This document shows positions 46,491-59,529 of a DNA stretch of 64,000 nucleotides, piece by piece. The notes below the pieces were generated by a model. The model saw only the letters and a list, made by a program, of their open reading frames with translations, did not search any database and had not been told where the DNA came from. A program made the translations under genes and the position numbers. Position 1 is the stretch's first letter. The number at the start of each line of letters is the position of its first letter. Source of the stretch: Cricetomys ansorgei (taxonomy: Eukaryota > Chordata > Mammalia > Rodentia > Nesomyidae); the NCBI GenBank assembly GCA_026225945.1, contig JAMJFZ010000877.1:60001-124000 (forward strand), in the 5' to 3' direction.

Positions 46491-47455
46491 TTTCATCCAA
46501 CCTCAACGCATCTGACAATTTGATATGTCAGTTGGTGATAGTGTATGCCCAGTTGACAATACTTCTACTTCTTCTGATTAAAAGCTCCCCTATCCTTCAT
46601 TCTTTGGAAAAGTGCTCTAGAGGAGGTACTCCTAACCTTAGATTTCCTCAGTGATTCTCCAAAAGCAGACTTGGTGCTCTGACTTGTATGTAAAAGGGTG
46701 ATTTGGATATAAGGTGATACTCTTCTCAATTACTCTGTAGCTTGAGGGGATGCCCCTCCTTCCCTAGTACCCTCCTGTAGCAATTTGTTCTTTTCTACTC
46801 TGTTTCCCTTATGCTATGTCCTCACCACTTTCTCCATCTACTTCCTTGCTTGGCTTGGGGTTGCTCTATCTATGGGGGTACTTTTATGGCTCCTCCTCCT
46901 TTTCCTGGATCCTGTTGTTTCTGTTCCCTTTTTCTCTTCCCTGGGATTCTTGCCACTGGGATACCATCCTCTCCCTGTCTTCAGTTTCAGTTCCCTTTCT
47001 CTATCCCCAAACCCCTCAAGTTAATTCTTGTCCTTCCCTCTTCTATGGCCGTGATCATTTGGGAGCCCTCTTTTGGCATCTGCCTCCTCTTTTCCCTTGT
47101 TCCTTTGGTCTCAGTTGCTTCAAAGGAACCCATAACTACTTTTTTCTTCCAATTCTGGCTCTAAGAATCCATCAGATTTGATGCTGATGGCTCCAAACCC
47201 CTCTCCTGTTCTCCCAGTATCTCCTGTACGTACTACTCTCTTCCATATCTGCAGCAGCCCCAGAGTAATCCCTAGGGTGTCTGTGACTCAAGACCAGCTC
47301 TCCGAGAGACATTATTGGGCTCTCTATCCAGGAACATTCCACCTCAGCCATGTTTGTTTCCTTGTCTGCCTTCCATCCTGCTTTCTGGCTCTCTGGTCAA
47401 AGCTGTGCTGGTGTCACAGGCCTTCCCTGGTCTCCTACTCTCTGGCCATGACCAC
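46491..47455. other. Pyrimidine-rich non-coding DNA
   Basis: From 46785 to 47180 the plus strand is so T- and C-rich that all three forward frames are open for 79-121 codons. Their hydrophobic composition is that of translated pyrimidine tracts and shows no family motif. Confidence 0.5.
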
Positions 47456-47660
47456 TGTACTTGTACTTTTGTCAACCAGACACAAGCTTACTGGAGTCAT
47501 CTGAGAAGATGGAACCTCAGTTGAGGAGCTGCCTTCCTTAGATTGGCCTGAATGCAAGTTGCTGGGGCATTTTCTTGATTGATGATTGATGGGGAGGAGC
47601 CGAGCCTACTGCAGAAGTGCAAGCTCTGAGATGTTGGTTCTGGAGTATATAAGAAAGGTA
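47455..47660 (+). mobile_element. Rodent hAT-type DNA element, 5' part
   Basis: GTCAACCAGACACAAGCTTA, GGGGCATTTTCTTGATTGAT and GGAGTATATAAGAAAGG follow the element, which is cut off by the L1 that follows. Confidence 0.75.
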
Positions 47661-49635
47661 TAAAAACTCAAAGCCAACATCATCCAAAATGGAAAAAAGA
47701 AAGCTTGAAGCAATCCCACTGAAGTCAGGAATGAGACACAAATATCCACTTGCCATACTTGCATTGTTCTCTAAGTACTAGGTAGGGCAATAATGCAAAA
47801 AAAGAGGGAGGGAATAAAAGAAACACAAATAGGGACAGAAGTCATCAAAATAACTGTATTTGTAGATGACATGATACTACTATACAATTAGTGAAACTAC
47901 AAATTCTATAGAAAACTTCTATAAATGATAAACAAATTCAGCAGTGGCATAATCAACTTGTACAAATCAATAGCTTTTCTATAGTACAACAGCACACATA
48001 CAGAGAAGGGAAATTATGGACATGCTCCCATTCACACTACTTCAAATAAGACAAAATAACTAGGAATAAACCTAACCAACGAAGTGAAGGACATTTACAA
48101 TGAAAACTTTAAAACCTCTTAAGAAAGAGAGAGAAAGATACTAGAAAATGTAAATACATCCCATGCTCATGTCCTACTGAATTAATATTCTGAAAATGAC
48201 CATTTTACCAAAAGCTCTTTACAGATTCAAAGCAATCATAATCAAAATCTTCAACAAATGGTGCTAGGAAAGCTGGATTTCCACATGTAGAAGAATGAAA
48301 TTATACATACGTCTATCACCTTGAACAAAGACTAAATCCAAATGGATCAAAGACCTAAATGTGAAACCTGAAACTCTGAAACTGCTAGAAGAAAACATAG
48401 GTAGTACCCTACATGATAGAGGTAAAGGAATAGACTTTCTGAGTAGGACTCTATTTGCCCAACAATTAAGGCCAATAATTGATGTGTACGACTCCATAAA
48501 ACTAAAAAGCTTCTGCACAGTTAAAGTAGGATCTCCAAAAAAAGTCAAAAGGATTCATACTATTGACTATTTAAAAAACTATAATATACATGAGACTGTG
48601 TATAAATATGCATATATAGTTTAAATGAAATTTACTCATCTGACGTAAAAATGCTCCCTCCAAGAGGCAAAGACCATCTAACAAAAAGTCAGCACCAGGT
48701 CTTAGAAGTAAGTCCCTTTGGGGTTGTTGGTCAAGGTTCTCTAAGAGACTCCCCAAACCTTCACCCATGCAATTACTATTGTCCTTGATTGGCCTCCAGA
48801 AATGAAAAGTAAGTCTCTGTTTCTGAAGCCCATTCACTTCAGGCATGAAGCCCAGAGGCAATCTGGTGCTGACCTGAATACCTCCTCCTCAAGAACTAGC
48901 TTTCATTGTACTAATAAGTGTCATGCAAGAATCTGAAAGAGGCACAATCAACAATCATACCCAGCTATGATGCTCATGAACCACAACAACAACAAGCCAT
49001 GCACAATAACCCTAGGGATGCAGTAGTGACATGGATACCTTGGCAGTAACCAATAGCTGTCTAATTGTACTTAATATTCACTGAACAAGCTCCAAGTACC
49101 CAGGGCTAGTAAAGTCATGGATCTTAGAAAAGAACCTAAACTAGCATAATCCTTAACTACCCTCTAAGTATTTGTTTTTATGCCCACAGACAAATGTAAT
49201 TACATCACCCATCATCAAGGAAACTTCTCTTTGTAACAGATGGAGACCATTACAGAAAACCACAACTAATCAAAATGCCAAATTGTGGAGTCCAGTCCCA
49301 ATGGATACATGTATCCATTAAATACATTAAAAAATAACTCCTAAGGTTCAGGGAGCATTGTGGAAGAGGGAGCAGAAAGATTGTAAGGGCCAGAGGGTCA
49401 GGGAGTTTGCTGTGAGATTTGTGTCTCATAGGAATGTTAGCAGCTACACCCATAAAGTCTCACCAACATGACTGCCTAAACATGAGCTGAACAAGGCTAA
49501 AAATAGACATGCCACTGTGGATGGGGGAATGACCCAGAGGCCTCAGGAAAAAAAGTATACCAATTGGTTATCCAATACCAAATGGTCATGCCTAAAAACA
49601 TACAACAACATTATACAGACTGGGCAGTTTATATT

Positions 49636-49690
<55 letters not shown>

Positions 49691-49835
49691 CAACAACTAA
49701 TGAAAAAAAGAGGCCATAAATTTGAAGAGAGCAAGGAGAAATAGATGGTAGAGGAGTTTGGAGGAAGGAAAAGGAAGAGAGAAATGATATAATTATATTA
49801 TAATCTCAAAAATAAGAGAGAAAAAAAGGTGGCTA
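47661..49835 (+). mobile_element. 5'-truncated L1: ORF2 end and 3' UTR
   Basis: AAAGCCAACATCATCCAAAA and TTTGTAGATGACATGATACT (the reverse-transcriptase FADDM-like catalytic segment) are followed by the ORF2 C-terminal region, open in one frame at 48361-48624 only as a remnant. A long 3' UTR follows with a TG run (49639-49684) and GAAATGATATAATTATATTA. It cannot encode active protein. Confidence 0.85.
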
Positions 49836-50015
49836 AGGAAGCTAATAGGAGCAAACCAGTAAGCAGAACTCCTCCCTGGTTATGGCTTCAATTCCTACCT
49901 CCAAGTTCCTGCTTTGGATTCTCTCAATGACATGAACTGTAATCTGTAATCCAAATAAACTTTCTTCCTTAAGTAGAGTGTATTATCACAGCAAAAGAAA
50001 AACACACCAGGATCG
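49836..50015 (+). mobile_element. Rodent hAT-type DNA element, 3' part
   Basis: CAGTAAGCAGAACTCCTCCC and TCCAAATAAACTTTCTTCCT are the right-hand part of the same family as 47455-47660. The L1 appears to have been inserted in it, splitting one element in two. Confidence 0.7.
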
Positions 50016-50136
50016 TCACTTCAGTTTGCCTAGCCTCTGTAGATTGCAAACATAAGTACGTTATCTGTGCTTCAGTTAGTTCATGGAGACCTGAAGCTTA
50101 CAGAGTTATCATTCACCTAGCTGAAAGTTTTTAAAT

Positions 50137-50148
50137 TCTTCTTCTTCT

Positions 50149-50179
<31 letters not shown>
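50137..50179. repeat. (CTT)n and poly(T) tract
   Basis: CTTCTTCTTC passes into about 30 T residues. It may be the reversed tail of a retro-inserted sequence; none is recognised next to it. Confidence 0.9.
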
Positions 50180-50181
<2 letters not shown>

Positions 50182-51635
50182 ATTTGTGCTGCTCATCAAG
50201 TCCTTTACTATAAACCTTGCTATTTGCAGGCCTGGGATTCCATATTCAATTGGTAAGTCACATGTCTCCTTAACTACTGTCAGATAGAAATGAAGATTAG
50301 AAAGTGGAGCAAGACACAATTTAATCTAATGTGGGATTAATGTAAATGAAAGAAAATGAAAAACTTCTTCAGTGGGAGATGGAAGTATCCTTTGCAGTAT
50401 AAGTGGGTACTGGCTTTAGAGGCCCACCCTTGTAACCCACAGGATATGGTATGCTCCTCTGTTACAGAGGTCATAGGACATAATTAGAAGTTAAGATTTA
50501 AAATTCTGTCATGACTGGGGGGTGGTAGGAAACTTAGGCAAATACTTATCAATGAATTGGCAATGCCCTCCAGCATAGCCAGCAATTCCAAATTCATACC
50601 AGTGGGGACACCTTGGGGGAAGGTAAACAGTCACTGTTGGTCAGAGGACCACTTTCAGGAACTACTTCATTGGGAGGTACACTCTGGCAGGCACGCAAAT
50701 GGAGGATGATTTAGGGGATGCTCTAGAGATTTTCTTCCCCATCACCATCTCTGTTTTGTTTCTTGTTTTCTTTCTTTTTTCAAGGAAACAAGTCTCTTTG
50801 ATATATTGAAAAGGGAGAAAAGCCAATGGCAACAACAAAAGAACCATCTGTTGCCTGTCTGTTTTTTCTCCTCCCTAGACTAAAAAACCAGCCATTCGAT
50901 ACCCAGAAGTTACTGTTGAGGTTGCACACCTCATCATTTGGAAGATTCTGAACCTCAGACCATGAAGAAAAACATCTCATGGGGGGGTTGGGTGGGGTGT
51001 GCAATTGAGAAATTGGTCTGAAGTACCCAGTGAGAGAACTCAAATTATACCAAAAATATACAATTGAAAGTGCTTAATCTTGTAAGCAAACAAATATGTT
51101 TGCTTAAAGTTGTTGATTAAAAAAATCTCTAAGACCTGTGTGTGCTTATAGCTGATATTCAAAATACAATGTTTATGTATTGGTTTCCTGGGTTTCATTA
51201 AGAGGTGGGATTGACTGAGGAGAACATGACTCAGGTCCATTGGTTTCCTGAACTAACTCAATCAGTGGCTACCCATACTTGATGCATTGTGAACTATTAA
51301 GATAATTAGTCAAGAGCAGCTTTATTTTAATAACTTCATAACTTAGGAAGGAAGAAAATATCTTGTCTGAGTTTTCATGTGTCTAATTGAGAGTCGCTTA
51401 TGGAAAATAAAGATCTGGTATGGAACAATTTCTAAGCAAGAATTCATATTTGAATATGATTATAAAAGAGTAAGTTACATGCCAAATTCAAAGCTGTATC
51501 TGAGCCAATAAATACTGTGAAGAGAGGGAGGAGTGCATTCACACTGCCCTTTTCTCTACATCCAATTCATACATCATTCCACTAATTAAATATTGCAATT
51601 AGCACAAGGTATTGTAATACGTGATCTCAAATTTT
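50180..51635. other. Non-coding DNA, nothing recognised
   Basis: Minus-strand frames at 50662-51240 are short and without signatures. No repeat is recognised. Confidence 0.4.
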
Positions 51636-51639
51636 TCTA

Positions 51640-53170
51640 CAGAACAACAGTGACGAAAAACATCATGGTGCTGGCACAAAGGCAAATATGTAGACCAGTA
51701 GCCTAGAATAAAGTACACAGAAATAAATTCACACAGCTATGGCTTTCTAATTATTGTCAAGAGTGAAAACACATACACCAGAGGGGGGAAAAAACTAACC
51801 AACAAATGGTATTGGTGAAACTATTCATCCACCTGAAGAAGAATGAAATAGGATTCACATCTGTAATCATGCACAAACATAGATTAAAATTAGATCAAAT
51901 CCTTATATTTGAAAACTGAAAGTGTTAGGGTAAAAGACTTCAAATTGTGAACATGGGCAAGAACTTTCTGAAAAGGACTCTCACTATACAGAAAATAGAC
52001 CCTAGAATTGACAAATGGAAGTATATGAAATTAAAAAGCCTCTGTAAAGAAAAAGAACACCAGCAAAGTAACAAGACACTCTACAAAATGCAAGGAAATA
52101 CTTGCTACTTATACTTTACCAAGGGCTTATTATCTAGACCAGTGATTCTCAACCTGTGGGGCACAAACCCTTTGGGGGTCAAATGACTCTTTCACGGGGG
52201 TCACCTAAGACCATGTGCATATCAGATATTTACATTACAATTCATAACAGTAGCAAAATTACAGTTATGAAGTCGCAATGAAAATTTTATGGTTGGAGGT
52301 CACCACAACATGAGGAACTGGTATTCAAGGATCATAGCATTAGGAAGGTTGGGAACCAACCTTATATAAAAATTATGTAAGGATTATATAAAAAATATTT
52401 TTTTCTGCTGTACTGAAGATTCTCAGAAGAAAGACAAGATGACCAAAAATATGTTCAAAAGCATCCAGCATCATTAGCTAGCAGGTATGTTCAAATTTAA
52501 GCTATGAGAGTCCAGCTCACACCAGTCAGAAGGACTATCATTAAGAAAGCATAGGACATTAATGTGAGGAGTGAAGAAAACTTGTTCACTGCTGGTGGGA
52601 GTGTAAAGTAGTGCAAATAGTGAAGTCAGGGTGGAGGCATCTTAAAAAACTAAAAATAAAACTACCATATGATCTAGCTGTACCACAAGACTCTATCTTC
52701 TACAGAGATCTGCACATTCAGTACTACTCCAATTACAATAGCTAGGCAATCGAATCAGTCTAGCTATCAACAGTCTGGTTAATGGATAATAGAAATGTGG
52801 TACACATAGATAATGAAAGTTTATTGAACCATAAGGAAAATAAAACCATAGGATAGTAGATGGAGTTGGTAAATATTACACTAAGTGGGTTAACCCAGGT
52901 CCTGGAAGGAAAATGCTGCATGATTCACTCATATGTATATACTAGATTTTAATTTTGAAAGATGTGTATTTATGTGGGCACAAACATGGATATAGATCAT
53001 GTAAATAGAAGTGGAAGTTTTTGAGAAAGTAGGTAGGAGGGAACACATATTATATATGATATGAAAGGGGTAAGGTAATACGGGTGTGGAAGGGTTGAAG
53101 GGCAGAGGGAGAGATAGGGAAAAAGTTGATTAAAGAAAACAAATTATATATGAAAATGATTGCTTTTTAT
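51640..53170 (+). mobile_element. L1 fragment: ORF2 3' half and 3' end
   Basis: CATCATGGTGCTGGCACAAA, CTGAAAAGGACTCTCACTAT, CACTGCTGGTGGGAGTGTAA and TGAATGATTC-like 3' sequence follow L1 order. It is broken by the hAT insertion at 52139 and carries many stops. Confidence 0.85.
52139..52362 (+). mobile_element. hAT-Charlie-type element (URR1-like) inserted in L1
   Basis: CAGTGATTCTCAACCTGTGG and GGAAGGTTGGGAACCAAC form terminal inverted repeats. TTCATAACAGTAGCAAAATT is internal. The L1 sequence continues on both sides. Confidence 0.85.
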
Positions 53171-55945
53171 GTTCATTAAAAACAAGCAAATAACCAACAG
53201 ATTAAAATACATGGAAAAGAGAATTTCAGGTCTTAAAGACAAAGGATGTATCAGCCAAAGAAAATATTAAATCTAAAAATATCCAAGCACAAAACATTCT
53301 GGAAATCTGAGACACTATGAAAGGGCCAAACCTATGAATAAGAAGTACAGAGAAAGGAATAAAAAATCCAGGGCAAAGGCACAGAAAATACTTTTAGCAA
53401 AACCATAGAAGAAAATTTCCCTCATCTAAAGATAGATGGCTACCATGGTACAAGAGGCATACAGTACACCAAATACATGGGACCAGAAAAGAAGCCCCCT
53501 ATGACATATAATAATCAAAACACTAAAAATACCCAACAACCAAATGATTCTAAAGGCTGTAAGGGAAAAAGATCAACTAAGATAAAGGTAGAACTATTAG
53601 AATAACACCTGACTTTTCAGTGGAGACTCTAAAAGCCAGAAGGCTCTGGATGAATGTTCTATAAGCTTTAAGAGGCCACAGATGCTAGCCCAGACTACTA
53701 ACCACAGTGCAACTATCAATCACAACTGACTGAGAAAGAAAAGCATTTCATGATGAAAACCAATTTAAACAACTCCTGTCCACCTATCCAGCTCTGCAGA
53801 AGACATTAGGAAGAAAACTTCAGTATTAAAAGAAGGTTAACTACACCCAAGTGGATACAAGGAATAAATAATCCCAGAATAATACATCAAAAGAGGAAAA
53901 AAACTACCACACAACAAAATAAAAGAAATTAATAAACACTGTTCAATAATGATTCTCAATATTAATGGTCTCAGTTCTTCAATGAAAAGACACAGACTGA
54001 CTAACAAACAGTATTAGACTAACAAAACTCTATCTTTCTGCTACTTCCAAGAAGCACACCTTACCATCAAGGACTGATATCACCTTAAGATGAAAGGCTG
54101 GAAAAATGTACTCTAGGAAACGAACAAAGAATCAAACAGGTGTAGTGTGCTGACTAGTTTTATGTCAACTTGACACAAGCTAAAAGAGGAAACTTCCATT
54201 GAGAAAATGTTTCCAGAAGATCTGGCTGTAAGCAGCTAAGCCTGCAGGATATTATCTTAATTAATAATTTATGGGGGGGGGGAGACAGTTCTATAAAAAT
54301 GCAAGCTGAGCAAGCCAATAAGCAGTACTCCTCTGCATCAGCTCCTGCCTCCAGGTTCCTGCCCTGTTTGAGTTCCTATGCTGACTTCTTTTAGTGACAA
54401 TAGTGATGTGGAATCATAAGCCAAATAAACCCTTTCTCACCAACTTGATTTTAGTTATGATGTTTCATTGTAACAATGGTGATCCTAACTAAGACATGTA
54501 GCTATTTTAATATTTGACAAAACAAATATTAAACTTCAAAATAACAACAACAAAAAACCACTACAGACTTATTAAGGGAAAAAAATCCACTAAGAGGAAA
54601 TTGCAATTCTAAACAACTGTGTGCAAAACATGGGGTCACCCGAGTTCATAAACACTTCTGCAGCTGAAATCACCTAATGACCCTCACATAGTGATAATGG
54701 ATGATTTTGACATCCCACTCTTGCCAATAGAGAGATCATCCAGAGAAAAATTAAACAGAGAAACATTGGGTTGAATAACATCATAAATCAAATGGGCCTA
54801 ACAGATATCTACAGAACATTTCACCCAAACACTAAAGAATACACTTTCTTTTTAGAAACCCATGAGACTCTCCGAAATTGACAATTAGGACACAATTCAG
54901 GTCTTATCAGACACAGGGAAATTAAAACAACGTCCCCAGTCCTATATGACCATCATGGATTAGAGCTGAATATCAACAACAACATAAGTGACAACAAGTA
55001 CACAAACTCATGGAAGCTAAACAACTCCCTACTGCACAGAAATTGGGTGAAGATGACATCAAGAAAGAAATAAACTTTTTAGAACTGAATGAAAATGAAT
55101 ACACAGCAAACCCAAACCCATGGGACACTGTTGTAAGAGCCAAGTTCATAGCATTTAGTGCCTACATAAAAAAATTGAGTTCTCATATTAAGAACTTAAT
55201 CGTTCATTTGGAAGATCTGGAGAAAGAAAGAAAGAACAGTACTCAAAAAATGAAAGTGGGAAGAAAAAAAAATCAAATTCAGGGCTGACATCAATGGAAG
55301 AGAAACAAGAAAAAATATACAAAAAAGTCAATAAAACAAAGAATAGTTTCTTTGATAAAATCAACAAGATTGACAAATGCTCAACCAAATTAACCAAAAG
55401 ACACAGAGAGGAGATACAAATTAACAAAATTAGAGATGAAGAGGGAAACATTACAACAGGCATTGAGGAAATTCAAAGAATTACAGGAACAAACTTTAAA
55501 AATCTGTACTCCACCAAAATGAAAAAAATCCAAAGGAAGGGGATAAATTTCTTAATCAATAATAAGTTTCCTCCTTTCAGTTCTAAAATGTTTACTTCTT
55601 TCTTGATTTCATCTTGATGTATAAGACCTACCAAAGTTAAATCAAGATGAAATAAACAATTTTAACCCTAGTTAAGTAGAAGCAGTAATTAAAAATCCCA
55701 GCTAAGCCTAAGGCCAGATGGATTCAGCACAGAATTCTACCAGGTCTTCAAATAACTAGCACCTCAAGTTATTCCACTAATGCCACAAAAATAATATTCC
55801 TCAAGTCATTCAACAAAATAGAAACTGCAGGAGCATTCCCTAATTCTTGATACAAAGCCACTATCACCATGATATAAAAATTATACAAAAACTTAACAAA
55901 ATAAAAAATATTAACCTATATCCCTTATGAACATATATGAAAATT
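53170..55945 (+). mobile_element. L1 fragment: ORF1 3' end and ORF2 5' part
   Basis: AAATTTCCCTCATCTAAAGA and ACTCCTGTCCACCTATCCAG belong to the end of ORF1, and AGTGATAATGGATGATTTTGA and GAGCTGAATATCAACAACAA to the ORF2 endonuclease and reverse-transcriptase lead-in. The frames at 55010-55288 and 55294-55617 are decayed ORF2 pieces. The copy ends around 55940 without an L1 3' end. Confidence 0.82.
54143..54497 (+). mobile_element. Rodent hAT-type DNA element inserted in L1
   Basis: GTGTGCTGACTAGTTTTATG through CTCCTGCCTCCAGGTTCCTG to GTGATCCTAACTAAGACATG is the most complete copy of this family in the window. L1 ORF2 sequence flanks it on both sides. Confidence 0.85.
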
Positions 55946-56969
55946 TTTTGCTAAAATAAGAGTTTTCTTAAGACATTGATCTGTTCTTTATAGTCCATAG
56001 ATCCACTCGTCCTAAACACCCAACAGGAATGTATAATCAGAGTGGAGTAACTGTTAACACTACAAAGCAAAAATAGCCAGATTGGATCTGAAGTAGGGCT
56101 GTGAACACTATGCCAGCTACTATTAGTTCTAGTCAAATAGACACTAGTGGAAACAGTATTGAGGGGAAAAAAAACCCTACTTTTTACAGTCTGACCATAC
56201 CTGTAATGTCTGAACCAGCCCCTATAAAACGTTCAAAGTCAACAACATCTTGTCAGCTCTTCCAAAATGTATCCGTCAGCCCTACTTTATGCATTATTAC
56301 CATTATGCTATTTTAATATACTTTCAAGTAATAGCTACTTCTATGTATGGCATATGCTATAGGCCTTCTCTCTGAGTTCTGGAATTTTCCTGTTGGTGCT
56401 CCTTAACCTTTTGTCTGTGCATGCACGTAGGAAAGTGTATAGGATAAACCAGCCTCATGTAGTTCAGGTAGGAAACTCAGCTTCACTACAAACCAAAAAC
56501 TTTAACATAAAATATAAGCCCTTCAGTTATAATAGTGCAGTTATATTTTTCTTACAAAAAGACAAATGGTCTGAAAACCTTTCTATTCAGACGTTTACGT
56601 TGTCATACGAAAATCCAATAGAAACAGGGGTCTTGTAAGACTTGCTGTTTGTGTGTCCCTATGAAACAAAATGGTCCCTTAACTTTTGTAATATAAGATC
56701 CCTTATATTACAAAAGAACACCAACAGGCTACTAAGGAAATCCATTAAAGAGCCTTAAATCCAGACAAAAAGGAGGATTCTAAAGGGATCAGGAGTGATT
56801 CCCCTAAAAAGCAAGAAGTAACCAGAGAAGAACATTGCCTTTATAAGACTGTAAGTCTCTCATTCCTCAAGGGGCAAATATTAGGATAGGCAAAGAGTTG
56901 AAAAGAGGAGACGAGGCAGATTCAAGCTTAACCCTTTTAAATCTAAGCAGGCAATCTTTTAATTGCTTA
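55946..56969. other. Unrecognised DNA, possibly the interior of an LTR-type element
   Basis: The frames at 56101-56316 and 56393-56638 are short and have no motif I recognise. The palindrome-like TAATATAAGATCCCTTATATTA lies near 56688. The segment leads directly into LTR-like copy 2. Confidence 0.3.
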
Positions 56970-57605
56970 CCCTTGTTTGGTGATGTATGAACCATAAGAA
57001 TAGTATAGGTCCACAATATTAAATGGTAAACTAATGACATAGTACAATTATCTATGCCTCCCTGGCCTAGAGCTAGGAAAAGCTACATGGTAAACTTGTA
57101 ATAAATTTGGCAAGCTATCTTCCATCTGAAACAGCCATCTTGTGTTTGGGACCACACAGAACATTCCTTAACTGAATGCAAAGTTAAACCAATAGTAATG
57201 CAAAGCTTTTCCACTAACAGAAGGATGCAGTTAGACCAACAATATTAGGAGGTGGTTAAAGCACCAGTAACATTCCACAGTGAAACAAGCAGGTAACAGA
57301 AGGTAGTTAGACCAGCAGTGAACAGAAAGTGCTGAGACCAACAAAATAGAAGGCAGTTAAAAAAACAGTAGCAGAAGGGATTTGTCTAACAGAATCAGAA
57401 AGATCAATAGTAACAGAAGGTGGTTAGACCAACAGAATCAGGAGGTGGGTAAAGCAACAGTAAATAAATGACAATTTAACAGTATTTAAAGATAGAGTGA
57501 TAGCCAGAGATAGTGATTAAAGCAATATTAATAGAATGCAGTCAATTCAGTTGGTCTGAGAAGGTGAAGTGCATTTTCACACCAAAGGCCCACATGCTCC
57601 TGGGT
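56970..57605 (+). repeat. LTR-like dispersed repeat, copy 2
   Basis: ATAGTATAGGTCCACAATAT, ATGCCTCCCTGGCCTAGAGC, ACCACACAGAACATTCC and GCATTTTCACACCAAAGG align in order with 46010-46490. A minisatellite occupies the middle. Confidence 0.6.
57215..57480. repeat. Degenerate minisatellite, unit about 20-28 bp
   Basis: Repeated phrases AACAGAAGGTAGTTAGACCA, AACAGAAGGTGGTTAGACCA and CAGGAGGTGGGTAAAGCA form an array. Copy 1 of the surrounding repeat has only about 60-100 bases at this place. Confidence 0.8.
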
Positions 57606-57624
57606 AAAATGTAGTTGTCTAACT

Positions 57625-57905
57625 TTCATCTTTCTTTTCTTTTTCTTTTGCTTTACTTTTCCTTTCCTTTCCTTCCATGGTGCTAGAGTTTGAACCTATG
57701 GACTCACACATGCTAAGCCAATGCTAAAATAATGAACTATGCTCCCAACCTTTTTACTTTCAAGTGCAAGACAGAGCCTCACTGAGGTGCCCAGGCAGGT
57801 CACAAACTCACTCTGTAACCCAAGCAGGCCTTGAACTTGCGATCCTTCTGTATCAACCTCCAAAATACCTGGGATTATGGGCCTATGCAACCAGACTTAG
57901 CTCAG
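57625..57905 (-). mobile_element. B4 SINE with a pyrimidine-tract tail
   Basis: A CTTTTC-type run (57629-57676) adjoins an ID-like piece (GTGCTAGAGTTTGAACCTAT) and a B1-like piece (CACAAACTCACTCTGTAACC), all reading on the minus strand. Confidence 0.65.
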
Positions 57906-59160
57906 GATGAAGTCTTCAGGCCAACTAGACCTCTAGTCTTTGTTAATAAAACAATAAAAGATCCTCCTTTGTCTCTTCATGCCCATTTTATTCTTCAAGC
58001 TTATCATGCTACAGTGTAAAAAACTCTTAGCCTTTCCTCTGGTGTCTTGGGAATGTACTGTTGTAGAGATGTCCCTAATCTTAGGGAACCTCACCCAAGG
58101 AAAGGACCAAAGATGATTCTCCAATTCTATGATGACACAACCCCAACTCATCAGTTTCCAATGATATGCTTCTACTTCCCACTAAGATGTTGCTACAGCG
58201 ACATCTTCAATGTTCAAATTTCTATCTATAAACTGTTTATGATGCTTTAGGTATTTCCTAAAACAGCATAGGCTTTCTTTACTGCATTTATCTATTATCC
58301 AAACTCAAAGGCCCATCCACAATTTTATACACTTATTAGAGCAGAGACCCATTTCCAGGTACTAGAAGCTATATATGTTTTATTCCTATGTATAATGAAC
58401 TACCACAGATGTGGTACCTTCAAAGACACATTTAGACTACTGCATATCAGGGGGTCAGAAGACCAAAATAAGTTAAAGTAAACTGAAATCAATGTGTCCC
58501 AGTGGCATCCTCATTCTATAAGTTCTAGAGAAGAATCTGTCCCATGTCTTTCCCAAATCATAAGGGTATATTCTTGGTGTTGTGGTTCTATCTCTGCCTT
58601 CCTCCTCTTATGTGGACACATATGAATACATATAGGTTATACTCTAAAGAAGACTCTAAAGAAGAAATGCTATGTCAAGAACATTAAACATATCTGTGAA
58701 TTTTCTTTTGCCACATAAATTAACATTTATAGGGACAATGATGTAGATTCTAGATTATCTTTGGAGGTCCTCAGTTTAATACATGAGATGTTCCCAAGAA
58801 CTTGTGAGAGGAGAGTTGGGAGGTGAAAGGGATACTGGAAGAAAGCAAAAAAAAGCATTTCTAAAAAAGCAGCTGAAGCCACATAAGAATGTTATAGAAC
58901 CTTCTAGAAATCACACACTCCAAGGGAAGATAATGCCCTACCACTTCCAACTGTCATATTCTTGGGCAGAATGGGTTCTGATGGTCTAATACAGGCCAAT
59001 ACACTAAGAACTACAGGTTCTCACATTTAAAAGTAAGGAAACTATGCAGCACTTAAAAAGTATAAGCTGTGAGAAACACAGGAAAGATATCATACCCTCC
59101 TTAGAAATACTTCATTTGTTAAACAAATACATATATTAAAGATTCTTGGCATCAGACACT
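57906..59160. other. Non-coding DNA, nothing recognised
   Basis: Only short frames without signatures occur (57831-58250, 58783-58989). Confidence 0.4.
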
Positions 59161-59300
59161 GAGTTAATTGCGGTATACTGAATGTCAAACAAAACAGGCA
59201 TTATCTCATTCTTACAGGTATAGAAAGAGGTTCTAAAAGGGGATAAGCTAGTTAATGAATGGCAGATTGTTTAGCACATTCTCTCATTCTCCTTAAACCA
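59160..59300 (+). mobile_element. MIR SINE fragment
   Basis: GGCATTATCTCATTCTTACA and AGGTTCTAAAAGGGGATAAG match the MIR core. Confidence 0.45.
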
Positions 59301-59529
59301 CTCCTCCCATATCTTAAGAATGTGGATCTACAGCTCTTCTCAAACAAAGTACATATGCCCCCACCACTTAAATCTGGGGTTATCTTACTATTTATCTGGG
59401 TAAATAAAATGGGAAATGATGGATGGTCATAGTCTTTATTCAACGTTTGTGAATGTTCACTTTCACTTGAATTGTGTACTTCTATAATATTAAGAAGTAT
59501 GAGCTAGTAGTTTTCTAGAAAACGAAAGA

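Noticed and set aside
46785..47181. Three overlapping hydrophobic frames of 79-121 residues
   Set aside because: All three forward frames are open because the DNA is pyrimidine-rich and poor in stop codons. There is no domain, no start context and no splice support.
55010..55617. Plus-strand frames of 92 and 107 residues
   Set aside because: They are decayed L1 ORF2 segments in a fragment lacking both ends and interrupted by stops.
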